This document shows, one piece after another, positions 18,050 through 27,138 of a stretch of DNA of 54,532 nt. This DNA is from an uncultured Synergistales bacterium (GTDB taxonomy: Bacteria > Synergistota > Synergistia > Synergistales > Aminobacteriaceae), in contig CAJOEM010000007.1 of assembly GCA_905233725.1 (NCBI GenBank), positions 1-54,532 on the forward strand, read 5' to 3'. The translations under genes and the position numbers were made by a program. Position 1 is the stretch's first letter, and each line of letters opens with the position of its first letter. Below the pieces are notes generated by a model. The model was not told where the DNA came from and searched no databases. It was given only the letters and a program-made list of their open reading frames with translations.

Positions 18050-20389
18050 CTAGTCCAGCTTAATCGATGCCAGAAATTCCTGATTATCTTTCGTCTGCTT
18101 GAGCTTGTTGATTATCACTGACAATGCGCTTGCCTCATCAATCCCAGTGATTCGCTTTCTCAAAGCCCAAAGTCTTGTCAAATCATCCGGCGGAATTAGC
18201 AGCTCTTCGCGTCGAGTTCCGGAGAGTGTTATATCAATCGCGGGGAAAATTCTCTGGTCTGCGAGCCTGCGTGACAAATGCAATTCCATGTTGCCCGTGC
18301 CTTTGAACTCTTCGTAAATAATATCATCCATTCTGCTGCCGGTATCAACCAGCGCCGTGCCAATTATCGTCAAGCTGCCTCCCTCGACAAAATTACGCGC
18401 TGCTCCGAAGAATTGTTTTGGGAAATGCAATCCTGAAGCGTCAACGCCGCCCGACAAAGTTCGCCCTGATGACGGTGCTAACAAGTTTGATGCTCTGGCA
18501 AGCCTCGTGATCGAATCAAGCAGGACTACTACATCACGATGCGCTTCAACAAGTCTCTTGGCTTTCTCAAGTACAAGGCTGGCAACTCGAATATGTTCAT
18601 CTGCGGGTCTGTCAAACGTTGACGAGATTATTTCACCCTCGATTGACATTGATATATCCGTAACTTCTTCGGGGCGTTCATCGATTAACAGCGCAATCAG
18701 CACAACCTCCGGGAAATTTCGCGAAATAGCACTTGCAATATCTTTCAGGAGCGTAGTTTTTCCGGCTTTCGGCGGTGAGACTATCAGTGCTCGCTGACCA
18801 AGTCCAATCGGCGCGAACATGTCGATCAGTCTGGTCGATAGCTCTTCAGGCTTTGACTCAAGCGTAAGTCTCTTATCCGGGTACATCGGCGTTAATTCCG
18901 TGAACAATGGTCTATTAGTTAGAGAAGCTGCCGCAGTGTAATTCACAACGTCAACTCGCAATAACGCGTCATAATGCTCCTGCTCGCGTGGCGCACGGAT
19001 TAATCCCCAGACTATATCACCGTTTCGCAGGCCAAATTTGCGAATCTGTGAAGCTGAGAGATACACGTCATTTTCAGTCGGCAACATTCCCTGAGATCGC
19101 AGAAATCCGAAGCCCTCCTGCATAATTTCCAGAGTTCCGCCACCAAACCTGAAGCCCGTTCCATCGATTTGAGCCTTAAGAATTGCGAATATAATATTTT
19201 CTTTGTGCTTAGTCGGCGACAAACGCAGATTGAATTTCTTCGCTATTTCCCTGAGTTCGAATACGTCCCTGGAATTAAGTGCTGCGAATGTGTAAGCGTT
19301 TCTTGAAGCACGATTTTGTGTTTGTGCTGCGTGTTCTGAGTCTCTCGCGTAGCTTGCTTCGTCAGGAACATTCTTGAACTTCGGTTTAACATTCCCGCGA
19401 TCGTACAGGTCGGACATGCGAAATGATCCAGGAATTCGCTGCTGATTTTTATTATGCTGATATTTCTGCTGATATTTCTGTTTGTGTTGCTGCTGAAAAT
19501 TCTGATTCGAGTCGGGCTTGGGTTTTCGTAACGTTTCGGATTGAGTTTGAGATTGAGCTTGTGTCGGAACTTGTGCTTGCGATGGTTTTGCTGGTTCGTG
19601 TTTCTGCCTTAAATCGATTAATTCAATCGGAGCATTTGACTTGCTTTCTGCTTGAGCATCGTAGACCATTTGGTTCAGTCTTGCATGTTCGCGGCGTTGT
19701 TCGCGTTCTTTGAGAAGTTCACTTTCTTTTAAGCGTTCGCGTTCTCTTGATAGTTTGTATTGCTTCAGAATTTCGTCACGATTTGGCAAGGTTCTCGTTC
19801 GTAAACTTGAGTTTTGATTCCTGTCCCGCCTGTGTGCAAAGCGTTCGTTCCTGTTAGTGTCCCTGAAATTCTCAGATGTTCGAGATGAAATCGTCTCCTG
19901 AATTTTCGCGCGAATTTCGTCTCGGGTTTCTGTGCGTGTTTTCATCTCAGGTTTTAATTCCGGCTTTGTTTCAGGGATTGCTTCCGGTATTGACTCGTTC
20001 TTTGGTGCTTGAACTTGCGTTTGCTCTGGCTCTGGTTCGGGCTTGGGTTTTGGCTTCTCTGAGAGCTTCTCTAAGAGTTTGCGTGCGTTTTCGATTGCTT
20101 CTTTCTTAGGTTGGCGTACGATTATTCGTGTTGGTGGCTCAATTTCCAGTGGTTTTCGTGGTGGGATTCCAGTCAAATCCTTGAACTTATTATCATCAGT
20201 AACTCTGTCGAGATTGAAATCTTCAAGAACTTTCCTCGCAGTTTTCGTAGGATTTCGTGGTGTTTTCGACAAAATTTGCCTTATTATTTCCTCTGCAGAT
20301 CGCCGTCGCTTGTCTGGATTCAAATCCAGAGATTGCGTCAACGTCTTTTGTTCTCGTTTGCGCTTTGTTTCGGTGTTATTATTTTCCAT
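18050..20389 (-). CDS. rho: Transcription termination factor Rho with long charged N-terminal extension
   Basis: The last 420 residues are canonical Rho: Rho_N helix bundle (NSRDVFELREIAKKF), CSD RNA-binding motif GFGFLRS, Walker A PPKAGKTT, Walker B VVVLLDS, Q-loop GGVDASGLHFPKQF and R-loop FKGTGNMEL. The first 360 residues are an Arg/Lys/Glu/Gln/Pro-rich low-complexity extension with repeated KPEPEPE and Gln tracts, likely disordered and RNA-binding. It is much longer than in E. coli (419 residues in all). I start at the ATG giving MENNN, 10 nt after AAGGA; an ATG three codons upstream is only 1 nt from it. A TATAAT promoter element lies at 20460-20465. Confidence 0.95.
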   Translation of the reverse strand: MENNNTETKRKREQKTLTQSLDLNPDKRRRSAEEIIRQILSKTPRNPTKTARKVLEDFNLDRVTDDNKFKDLTGIPPRKPLEIEPPTRIIVRQPKKEAIENARKLLEKLSEKPKPKPEPEPEQTQVQAPKNESIPEAIPETKPELKPEMKTRTETRDEIRAKIQETISSRTSENFRDTNRNERFAHRRDRNQNSSLRTRTLPNRDEILKQYKLSRERERLKESELLKEREQRREHARLNQMVYDAQAESKSNAPIELIDLRQKHEPAKPSQAQVPTQAQSQTQSETLRKPKPDSNQNFQQQHKQKYQQKYQHNKNQQRIPGSFRMSDLYDRGNVKPKFKNVPDEASYARDSEHAAQTQNRASRNAYTFAALNSRDVFELREIAKKFNLRLSPTKHKENIIFAILKAQIDGTGFRFGGGTLEIMQEGFGFLRSQGMLPTENDVYLSASQIRKFGLRNGDIVWGLIRAPREQEHYDALLRVDVVNYTAAASLTNRPLFTELTPMYPDKRLTLESKPEELSTRLIDMFAPIGLGQRALIVSPPKAGKTTLLKDIASAISRNFPEVVLIALLIDERPEEVTDISMSIEGEIISSTFDRPADEHIRVASLVLEKAKRLVEAHRDVVVLLDSITRLARASNLLAPSSGRTLSGGVDASGLHFPKQFFGAARNFVEGGSLTIIGTALVDTGSRMDDIIYEEFKGTGNMELHLSRRLADQRIFPAIDITLSGTRREELLIPPDDLTRLWALRKRITGIDEASALSVIINKLKQTKDNQEFLASIKLD

Positions 20390-20459
20390 GTTGTCCATAT
20401 CCTTAGTTAGTATAGGTTTAGTCACTGTCCTTACGTGATATATATTCCCCCTGCCGCAT

Positions 20460-20465
20460 ATTATA
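20460..20465 (-). promoter_or_regulatory. rho promoter -10
   Basis: TATAAT on the minus strand, with a poor -35 (TTCCCC, 17 bp away). It gives a leader of about 65 nt for rho, long enough for Rho autoregulation by attenuation, although no specific structure was identified. Confidence 0.45.
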
Positions 20466-20530
20466 CTATAACATCGAGAACAGGGGAAATATATTTGCAA
20501 ATCAATTCATGTTAATTTTATTTAATCATG

Positions 20531-21496
20531 TTAATTCATCTTTGTAATCAAGCTCAGCAATTCCGGGCTTAATGACTTATGCTCGCTCCAAGCTCTCTCT
20601 AGATCACTGAATACCAGCTTATGATTAATATTCCCGACCATTACGCCGGATTTGCCGATTAATAATCCTTCAGTGGCAAATGCTCCCATTCGCGTCGAAA
20701 GAACTATGTCAAACGATGTCGGAGAGCCGCCGCGCTGAATATATCCCAAAACTGTAACTCTCGGATCATAGCCGCCAGTGTCCTGCAATTTTTCGCACAT
20801 TTGCGCCGCAGACATTACGCCCTCAGCGAGAATTATAAGCGTGTGACTCCGGTGTTCCGCGTACGAAGCTTTGAGCTGTTTGCATAATTGACCGATGCTC
20901 AGAGGCAATTCCGGCACAACGACGTATTCAGCACCACTTGCCACAGCAACTTCGAGTGCAAGAAATCCAGCGTTACGTCCCATGACCTCAACGATGAATA
21001 ATCTTTCGTGACTTGACGCAGTATCGCGCAATTTGCGAATCGCTTCCAGAGCCGTGTTCACAGCCGTGTCAAAGCCGATCGTCTCATCAGTTCCAGTTAT
21101 GTCATTGTCAATCGTTCCTGGAATGCCTACTGTTGGGAATCCCATATCATGCAAGGCCTTCGCTCCGTGAAAAGATCCATCGCCGCCGATCACGACCAAG
21201 CCATCGATCCCAGCTTTGCGCATCTGTTCAAGAGCCAGTTCGCGCCCTTCAGAAGTTTTGAATCTCTCGCTGCGAGCTGTCTTCAAAACCGTTCCGCCTC
21301 GGTGCATAATTCCGCCGATAGCCTTGCGATCCAATGGCACAAAATCGCCCTCAATTAGTCCTTCGTATCCGCGCATTACACCGATACATTCTTTGTCGTT
21401 GAACATACATGTTCTCGCGACAGCCCTGATTGCCGCATTCATTCCCGGTGAGTCGCCGCCGCTTGTGAGAACAGCGATACGATCCATCTTGTTCAT
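20531..21496 (-). CDS. pfkA: ATP-dependent 6-phosphofructokinase
   Basis: This 321-residue glycolytic enzyme phosphorylates fructose 6-phosphate. It has the ATP motif TSGGDSPGMNAAIR, the IGGDGSFHGA phosphate site, the catalytic GTIDNDITGTD (base Asp in TIDND), and MGRNAGFLAL. A Gly after GGD (GGDGS) supports ATP rather than PPi use. Length is standard. The start ATG (MNKMDR) is preceded by AAAGGAAG at a somewhat long spacing of about 14 nt. It lies 71 nt downstream of the exported coiled-coil protein gene. Confidence 0.97.
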   Translation of the reverse strand: MNKMDRIAVLTSGGDSPGMNAAIRAVARTCMFNDKECIGVMRGYEGLIEGDFVPLDRKAIGGIMHRGGTVLKTARSERFKTSEGRELALEQMRKAGIDGLVVIGGDGSFHGAKALHDMGFPTVGIPGTIDNDITGTDETIGFDTAVNTALEAIRKLRDTASSHERLFIVEVMGRNAGFLALEVAVASGAEYVVVPELPLSIGQLCKQLKASYAEHRSHTLIILAEGVMSAAQMCEKLQDTGGYDPRVTVLGYIQRGGSPTSFDIVLSTRMGAFATEGLLIGKSGVMVGNINHKLVFSDLERAWSEHKSLSPELLSLITKMN

Positions 21497-21567
21497 GATA
21501 AAAATACTGACTTCCTTTCTAAATCATCTATATACATCTGCAAGTTTTATAGGCTCCTGATTTATTA

Positions 21568-22374
21568 TTAATTCTGTGATTGCAACTCATCAATTCTAGT
21601 GCTGACCTGATTATACTCCGAATTTATCGCGTCAATTTGTTTCTGCAAGTCATCACGATCCGTGCGCAACTTGTCCAGACGCTTGAGCAACCTGTCAATT
21701 TCCAAGCGTGTCGCAGCTTTGCCAGTTGTGACTGAACTTCCGCCGCGATCCCTGTTCAAATCCCAGACCCACAGAATATCGCCGCCTTTCGACGACATCG
21801 CGTAACTTATCGACGAGTCAAGCACTACACGCAAATCACGCGCACCTGCAAGAATTTCCTTGCCTGTCTTGGGATCATATCTTGGAAAATGCACCATTCC
21901 GTCACGATCGCCGATGATCTTGAAATTAAATCGCTTGTCGTAATCAACAGGATCATAGCGATTCTTCCCGACTACCATGTGAATATGCTTGTCAAACGGT
22001 TGCGCATAAATCGGCATGCCGTAAACCGTGAACGAAATATGAATCGGAATCGTCTCGGCTAAGTTCAGATTTTTCAAGAGCGTGTACTTATAATTTTCCA
22101 TCTCGTCCTGAGTCCAGAGATTTTTCTCAGCTTCGGAGTTGACGAGTTGTTCGACATATTCGTTCGAGTAATACGTTGCGCGAATCATGACTTCCTGATC
22201 GCCGTCTTTCGTGCGTAGATCGTTCGTGTGCGTCCAAGGGCTGACCTGCTTCGACGTGGAATTTTCTTTTTTGGGCTTGCTCTTTTTCTGAGCTGCAAAT
22301 GCACCCGTACTCGCTATTATCATGATCACCAGCATAAACACTGCTGCAAATTTCACTCGTGACCGCATAAACAT
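21568..22374 (-). CDS. Exported protein of unknown function with C-terminal coiled coil
   Basis: This 268-residue protein has a signal peptide ending near TGAFA (about residue 27) and then a Lys-rich segment. A central soluble domain (about 50-215) holds YGMPIYAQPFDKHIHM and DRDGMVHFPRYDPKTG, and a C-terminal heptad region (about 225-268) is predicted coiled coil. I do not recognise the central domain. AAAGGA lies 5 nt before the first ATG; a second in-frame ATG two codons later is also possible. A minus-strand TATAAT lies about 65 nt upstream. Confidence 0.75.
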   Translation of the reverse strand: MFMRSRVKFAAVFMLVIMIIASTGAFAAQKKSKPKKENSTSKQVSPWTHTNDLRTKDGDQEVMIRATYYSNEYVEQLVNSEAEKNLWTQDEMENYKYTLLKNLNLAETIPIHISFTVYGMPIYAQPFDKHIHMVVGKNRYDPVDYDKRFNFKIIGDRDGMVHFPRYDPKTGKEILAGARDLRVVLDSSISYAMSSKGGDILWVWDLNRDRGGSSVTTGKAATRLEIDRLLKRLDKLRTDRDDLQKQIDAINSEYNQVSTRIDELQSQN

Positions 22375-22476
22375 TCATTCCTTTCTGACTGAGCTAAAAC
22401 TCTAAGACTTATCATAATCATTAACGCGCGTATTATACAACATAACCAGTATTTTTCATCATGCGTACGGCTGATT

Positions 22477-24027
22477 TTATTCCCACTCGATTGTCGCAGG
22501 TGGCTTCGACGTTATGTCCAAAACAACTCGATTCACTCCACGAACTTCGTTGCAAATTCTCTTCGCCGTAATATCCAGAACTTCGTAATCAATCTTTGAC
22601 CATTCAGCTGTCATAGCGTCCTGTGAATTCACCGCACGTAACGCCACGACTTCCTGATACGTGCGCCCGTCGCCCATCACGCCAACGCTGCGAACCGGTA
22701 ATAATACGCAAAACGCCTGCCAAATATTCCCGTACAAACCTGAACGCCGCAATTCCTGCGTGAAAATATTATCAGCTAATCTCAGGACATCAAGTCTTGA
22801 CTGCGTGATCTCTCCCAGACATCTAACCGCAAGTCCTGGTCCGGGAAACGGTTGTCGCGAAACTATCTCGTCCGGAACTCTGATTAACTCGCCGATTTTG
22901 CGAACTTCATCTTTGAATAAATCACGCAACGGTTCGAGTAATTTCAGATTCATGTTCTCAGGCAAGCCTCCGACGTTGTGGTGGGATTTTATCACGACAG
23001 CTCCCTTTTTGCCAGCGGATTTCACACCGCCACTCTCGATCACGTCCGGGTAAATCGTGCCCTGAAGCAGCCATTTCACACCAGGAATTTTCGCAGCTTG
23101 TTCATCGAACACATCAATGAATAATTTGCCTATTATGTGACGCTTTCTCTCAGGATCCGTAACGCCTGCAAGTTCACTCAGAAATCTCTCGCTCGCATCA
23201 ACGTAGATTATATTCAGACCCATGTTCTCGTAGGACTTCAGCACAGATTCAGGCTCATTCAGGCGCATAAGCCCGTGATTCACGAACACACACGTCAGCT
23301 GCTCACCCACTGCACGATTCACCAACGCGGCCGCAACACTTGAGTCAACTCCGCCGGATAATCCGCAGACAATTTTCTCGCCGCCAACTTGGGACTTGAT
23401 ATTCGCAATCGCATTCTCGACCCAGTTTTCCAGATCCCAATCGCCTGAACATTCGCAAATCCTGAACGCAAAATTTCTCAGAATATCCATTCCGTGTTCA
23501 GTATTCGCGACTTCCGGATGAAATTGCAGCCCGAAATATTTCCCGGACTCGTCCTCAATCGCGGCGCAAACTCCGTTCAAAGTCTCAGCCGTCACAGAAA
23601 ATTTCCCGGGTAATCTTGAGACGTTATCACCGTGACTCATCAAAGCGTTGATATTCTCAGGCAGATTCCCAAGCAATCGCGATTTTTCCCCAGTCAGGCG
23701 TATTCGTGTCAAACCGTACTCTTCTGAATCTCCGGAACTCACAACTCCACCGAGCAATTTCGCTAACAGCTGCATGCCGTAGCAAATTCCCAGAATTGGG
23801 CAATCAAGCTTCAGAATTTCAGGAGCAATCGTTATCGAATCGGGCGCGTTCACGCTGTCAGGACCGCCGGAAATTATCACGCCGTGAATTTTCGCGTAAC
23901 TCGAAATTTTTTCGACGCTAGAATCCCACGGAAGAATCACGCTATGAATTTTCAACTCGCGCAATCTCCGAGCAATCAGCTGTGTAAACTGTGAGCCGCA
24001 ATCCAAGATAATAATATTTTCCCGCAA
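22477..24027 (-). CDS. guaA: GMP synthase (glutamine-hydrolysing)
   Basis: This 516-residue enzyme converts XMP to GMP. The class I glutamine amidotransferase domain has the nucleophile Cys82 (GICYGMQ) and HPE in LQFHPEV. The ATP pyrophosphatase domain has the PP-loop SGGVDSSVAA, and the C-terminal dimerisation domain ends ITSKPPATIEWE, as in family members. The start is TTG with AAAGGAGAG 8 nt upstream. It is divergent from metY across a 315-bp gap. Confidence 0.98.
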   Translation of the reverse strand: MRENIIILDCGSQFTQLIARRLRELKIHSVILPWDSSVEKISSYAKIHGVIISGGPDSVNAPDSITIAPEILKLDCPILGICYGMQLLAKLLGGVVSSGDSEEYGLTRIRLTGEKSRLLGNLPENINALMSHGDNVSRLPGKFSVTAETLNGVCAAIEDESGKYFGLQFHPEVANTEHGMDILRNFAFRICECSGDWDLENWVENAIANIKSQVGGEKIVCGLSGGVDSSVAAALVNRAVGEQLTCVFVNHGLMRLNEPESVLKSYENMGLNIIYVDASERFLSELAGVTDPERKRHIIGKLFIDVFDEQAAKIPGVKWLLQGTIYPDVIESGGVKSAGKKGAVVIKSHHNVGGLPENMNLKLLEPLRDLFKDEVRKIGELIRVPDEIVSRQPFPGPGLAVRCLGEITQSRLDVLRLADNIFTQELRRSGLYGNIWQAFCVLLPVRSVGVMGDGRTYQEVVALRAVNSQDAMTAEWSKIDYEVLDITAKRICNEVRGVNRVVLDITSKPPATIEWE

Positions 24028-24249
24028 GAATTATACTCTCCTTTTCGACATAATTTTCTCACGGGAAATTATCGCACAAAAATCGCAATTTGTAGCTGCA
24101 AAATCAGCCGCGAATTTCATCACCGAACTCGTCGTAAGTTCCTGAATGTTAAATTTCTGAATCGCTATATCTATTTCAGCGTTTTCACTTGAACAGTACG
24201 TAGCGTATCATTTATATCTTGGATACTAGAGCTTCGTAAAATATTACAC

Positions 24250-24277
24250 TTGACACACGCAATTTTTCAGGTAGAAT
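24250..24277 (+). promoter_or_regulatory. metY promoter
   Basis: TTGACA (24250-24255), 16 bp, TAGAAT (24272-24277). The 315-bp region between guaA and metY otherwise shows no gene. The leader of about 60 nt contains the inverted repeat ACTT-GAT-AAGT (24297-24307), a possible operator. Confidence 0.65.
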
Positions 24278-24342
24278 TTTTCCAAAACGATTACCAACTT
24301 GATAAGTATGTTTCTATATATTTTCAAAGGAGAAATTAATTC

Positions 24343-25629
24343 ATGGCTAACAAATACAGATTTGAAACGTTAGAATTACACGCCGGACAAGAATCACCCG
24401 ATCCGGCAACAGATGCGCGAGCAGTTCCGATTTACGCGACAACTTCGTACGTGTTCAAAGACTCGGCAACCGCAGCAGGAAGATTCGCTCTGACCGAACC
24501 CGGAAATATTTACACGCGCTTGATGAACCCGACAAATGATGTTTTCGAGAAACGCATTGCAGCTCTTGAGAACGGTGCAGCAGCTCTGGCAACAGCTTCT
24601 GGATCAGCGGCGATAACTTACGCTGTGCAGAATATCGCGACATGCGGCGATCACGTCGTCTCATCAACGAATCTTTACGGCGGAACGTTTAATCTTTTCG
24701 CGAACACTTTACCAGAACAAGGCATCAAAACAAGCTTTGTAGACCCGTCAAATCCTGAGAATTTCGAGAAAGCAATCAAGCCCAACACGAAATTATTATA
24801 CGCGGAAACTCTGGGCAATCCAAACTCAGACGTAATCGATCTCGAAGCAATCGCAAAAATCGCACACGCTCACGGACTGCCACTAATCGTAGACAACACG
24901 TTCGCGACACCGTACTTGCTGCGACCGATTGAACACGGAGCTGACATTGTTGTGCATTCGGCGACAAAATTCATCGGAGGACATGGCTCTGTTATGGGCG
25001 GCGTTGTCGTTGATGGCGGAAAATTTGACTGGGCTCAGAACGAAAAATTCCCGGGTTTATCAAAGCCTAATCCGTCATATCACGGCGTAGTCTTCACTCA
25101 GGCAGCAGGAAATCTCGCGTATATTATCAAACTTCGCACAACGTTAATGCGCGATCAGGGAGCATGTTTGTCGCCGTTTAATTCGTTCCTGTTCATTCAG
25201 GGGCTTGAGACCCTGTCACTGCGAGTCGAACGTCACGTGCAAAACGCTCTGAAAGTCGTCGAGTTCCTGAAAAATCATCCGCAAGTTGAACGCGTAAATC
25301 ACCCGTCACTGGAAAGCGGCAAGGCTCAGGAATTATACGCAAAATATTTCCCAAACGGAGCAGCTTCGATTTTCACATTTGACATCAAGGGCGACTCTAA
25401 CACAGCCAAGAAATTCACGGAAAGCTTGAAATTATTCTCGTTATTAGCGAACGTAGCTGACGTGAAATCACTGGTAATTCACCCGGCTTCGACGACACAT
25501 TCACAACTCGATGAGCAAGAGTTATTATCATGTGGCATCAGACCGACTACGATCAGATTATCAATCGGCACTGAGCATATTGACGACATAATCGACGACT
25601 TGAGAAACGCTTTTGAAGCTGTGAAATAA
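24343..25629 (+). CDS. metY: O-acetylhomoserine sulfhydrylase (PLP-dependent)
   Basis: This 428-residue Cys/Met-metabolism PLP enzyme carries the motif [11 protein letters not shown] with the Schiff-base Lys, [15 protein letters not shown], and [13 protein letters not shown]. Length and the large insertion after the PLP motif match O-acetylhomoserine sulfhydrylases rather than the roughly 390-residue cystathionine enzymes. It would make homocysteine from O-acetylhomoserine and sulfide. AAAGGAG lies 11 nt before the ATG. It is followed after 1 nt by an Rrf2 regulator, which suggests sulfur- or Fe-S-responsive control. Confidence 0.93.
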   Translation: MANKYRFETLELHAGQESPDPATDARAVPIYATTSYVFKDSATAAGRFALTEPGNIYTRLMNPTNDVFEKRIAALENGAAALATASGSAAITYAVQNIATCGDHVVSSTNLYGGTFNLFANTLPEQGIKTSFVDPSNPENFEKAIKPNTKLLYAETLGNPNSDVIDLEAIAKIAHAHGLPLIVDNTFATPYLLRPIEHGADIVVHSATKFIGGHGSVMGGVVVDGGKFDWAQNEKFPGLSKPNPSYHGVVFTQAAGNLAYIIKLRTTLMRDQGACLSPFNSFLFIQGLETLSLRVERHVQNALKVVEFLKNHPQVERVNHPSLESGKAQELYAKYFPNGAASIFTFDIKGDSNTAKKFTESLKLFSLLANVADVKSLVIHPASTTHSQLDEQELLSCGIRPTTIRLSIGTEHIDDIIDDLRNAFEAVK

Positions 25630-25630
25630 C

Positions 25631-26062
25631 ATGCTAATATCAACTCGCGGAAGATATGCCCTGAGATTCATGATTGACTTGGCTGAAAATCAGGATTACA
25701 ACAACAGCAACGCCTTCATATCGACACGGGAAGTTGCAACTCGTCAGAACGTTTCGTTGAAATACGCCGAGAGATTATTCGGGATATTATCCAGCTACGA
25801 ATTTGTCCATACTCAGCGCGGTAAAGGCGGCGGCTACAGATTGAATCGTGCGCCGGAAGATTATACCGTGACAGAAATTTTGCTGGCGATGGACGAGGAT
25901 TTGAGTCCGGTTTCCTGCATGAAGTGTGACCCCAACAAATGCGAACGAGCTTCCAAATGCAAAACGCTCCCGATGTGGCGAAAACTTGGGAGTATAATCA
26001 ACAGTTTTTTTGATGGGATAACGATTGCTGATCTAGTTAGCGAAAATATCTGGGAAGTTTAG
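25631..26062 (+). CDS. Rrf2-family transcriptional regulator with Cys cluster
   Basis: This 143-residue winged-helix protein starts MLISTRGRYALRFM, with the helix-turn-helix followed by RGKGGGYRL, characteristic of the Rrf2/IscR/CymR family. C96, C99, C104 and C110 lie where IscR ligates its [2Fe-2S] cluster with three Cys, so metal or redox sensing is likely. CymR-type members, which control cysteine genes, lack such Cys. Its position directly behind metY suggests that it controls metY, probably by autoregulating the whole unit. Confidence 0.92.
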   Translation: MLISTRGRYALRFMIDLAENQDYNNSNAFISTREVATRQNVSLKYAERLFGILSSYEFVHTQRGKGGGYRLNRAPEDYTVTEILLAMDEDLSPVSCMKCDPNKCERASKCKTLPMWRKLGSIINSFFDGITIADLVSENIWEV

Positions 26063-26063
26063 C

Positions 26064-26939
26064 ATGACAATCTCGCAAGAATTACTTTTTGAGGCAAAAC
26101 GTCGTGACACAAAGACAGAACGCTTCAAGTTCCTGCTGGATTCCGGAGCTGATATTAACGCACGGAGCAATTCCGGCAGAACAGCACTGATGTACGCTGC
26201 TAAATGCAACAGAAATCTCGAAGTCGTGAAATTTCTCGTTGATGCTGGCAGCGATGTTTTGCTTCGAGATTCTAGCGGATTTAATGCTCTTATGTTGGCT
26301 GCTCGTAATAATCCTAATCCTGAAGTCACGAAATTTTTCCTGAGCTTGGGTCTCGAAATCGAGGCAAAAAATCTTCGAGGCGAAACGGCGTTGATATTAG
26401 CTGCGAGTTCAAACAGGAATCCAGACGTTGTGAAAATTTTGCTTGATTCCGGAGCTGACATTAACGCTAAAAGCAACAATGATTTCTCGGTTTTGGAAAA
26501 TGCAGCCTTATGTAATACGAATGCAGAAATCGTGAAAGTTTTGCTCGAAGCTGGAGCAGTTGTCAGTGAGAAAAGTACCAGATTTGCCGCATCTTGGAAC
26601 GAAAATTACAAAGTTCTAGAATTGCTCTTGAATGACGAGTCTGTTTCGGAAAAACGCGATGAATATTTGTCCCGGAGATTGCATGAAGCAGCGTGTTATA
26701 ACAAACCGAGAGTGATCAAATTCCTGCTGGATTCCGGAGCTAACGTGAACGAGAGATTCTACAATGGTCAAACATCGTTGATGGCAGCCGCATGTTTCGG
26801 GCGCAGTAAGAACGTTTTGCAGCTTTTGCTCAAATCCGGCGCTGACTTGAACGCACAGGACAACGATGCCAAGACAGCAATAGATCACGCTAGAGACGAC
26901 AAAACCCGGAAAATTCTTCTTGACGCGATGAACTCATAA
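26064..26939 (+). CDS. Ankyrin-repeat protein
   Basis: This 291-residue protein has six or more ankyrin repeats with consensus pieces such as VVKFLVDAGSDV, GFNALMLAARN, VVKILLDSGADINAKS and GQTSLMAAACFGR. A degenerate repeat in the middle (about 175-205) breaks the series. There is no signal peptide or membrane segment, so it is probably a cytoplasmic protein-binding module. It begins 1 nt after the Rrf2 stop and is followed by a terminator, so it is the third gene of the metY unit. Its target is unknown. Confidence 0.9.
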   Translation: MTISQELLFEAKRRDTKTERFKFLLDSGADINARSNSGRTALMYAAKCNRNLEVVKFLVDAGSDVLLRDSSGFNALMLAARNNPNPEVTKFFLSLGLEIEAKNLRGETALILAASSNRNPDVVKILLDSGADINAKSNNDFSVLENAALCNTNAEIVKVLLEAGAVVSEKSTRFAASWNENYKVLELLLNDESVSEKRDEYLSRRLHEAACYNKPRVIKFLLDSGANVNERFYNGQTSLMAAACFGRSKNVLQLLLKSGADLNAQDNDAKTAIDHARDDKTRKILLDAMNS

Positions 26940-26950
26940 TCGCAAATTAA

Positions 26951-26993
26951 CCTCACGGATTCTATAATGCTATATTGATCCGTGGGGTTTTAT
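26951..26993 (+). terminator. Terminator of the metY-rrf2-ankyrin unit
   Basis: A 10-bp stem CCTCACGGAT (26951-26960) pairs with ATCCGTGGGG (26978-26987, one G-U) and is followed by TTTTAT. Confidence 0.8.
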
Positions 26994-27062
26994 AATGCGA
27001 TTCGAATATTTTCACGCAATCACTCGAAGCTTGGACTAAAATTTCGCCCCCAAGTCCTTTCC

Positions 27063-27091
27063 TTGGCAAAAAATTTTTACTCTGTTATAAT
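27063..27091 (+). promoter_or_regulatory. Promoter of MATE gene
   Basis: TTGGCA (27063-27068), 17 bp and TATAAT (27086-27091), about 48 nt before the TTG start. The remaining bases between the upstream terminator and this promoter show nothing else. Confidence 0.7.
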
Positions 27092-27138
27092 GCCGGACAC
27101 TTGAAAAATCATTTGATAACAACGAAAGGATTTGTATC

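Noticed and set aside
24028-24342. tRNA gene or SAM/T-box riboswitch upstream of metY
   Set aside because: No cloverleaf, T-box sequence or SAM-I core motifs were seen; only a promoter and a short inverted repeat.
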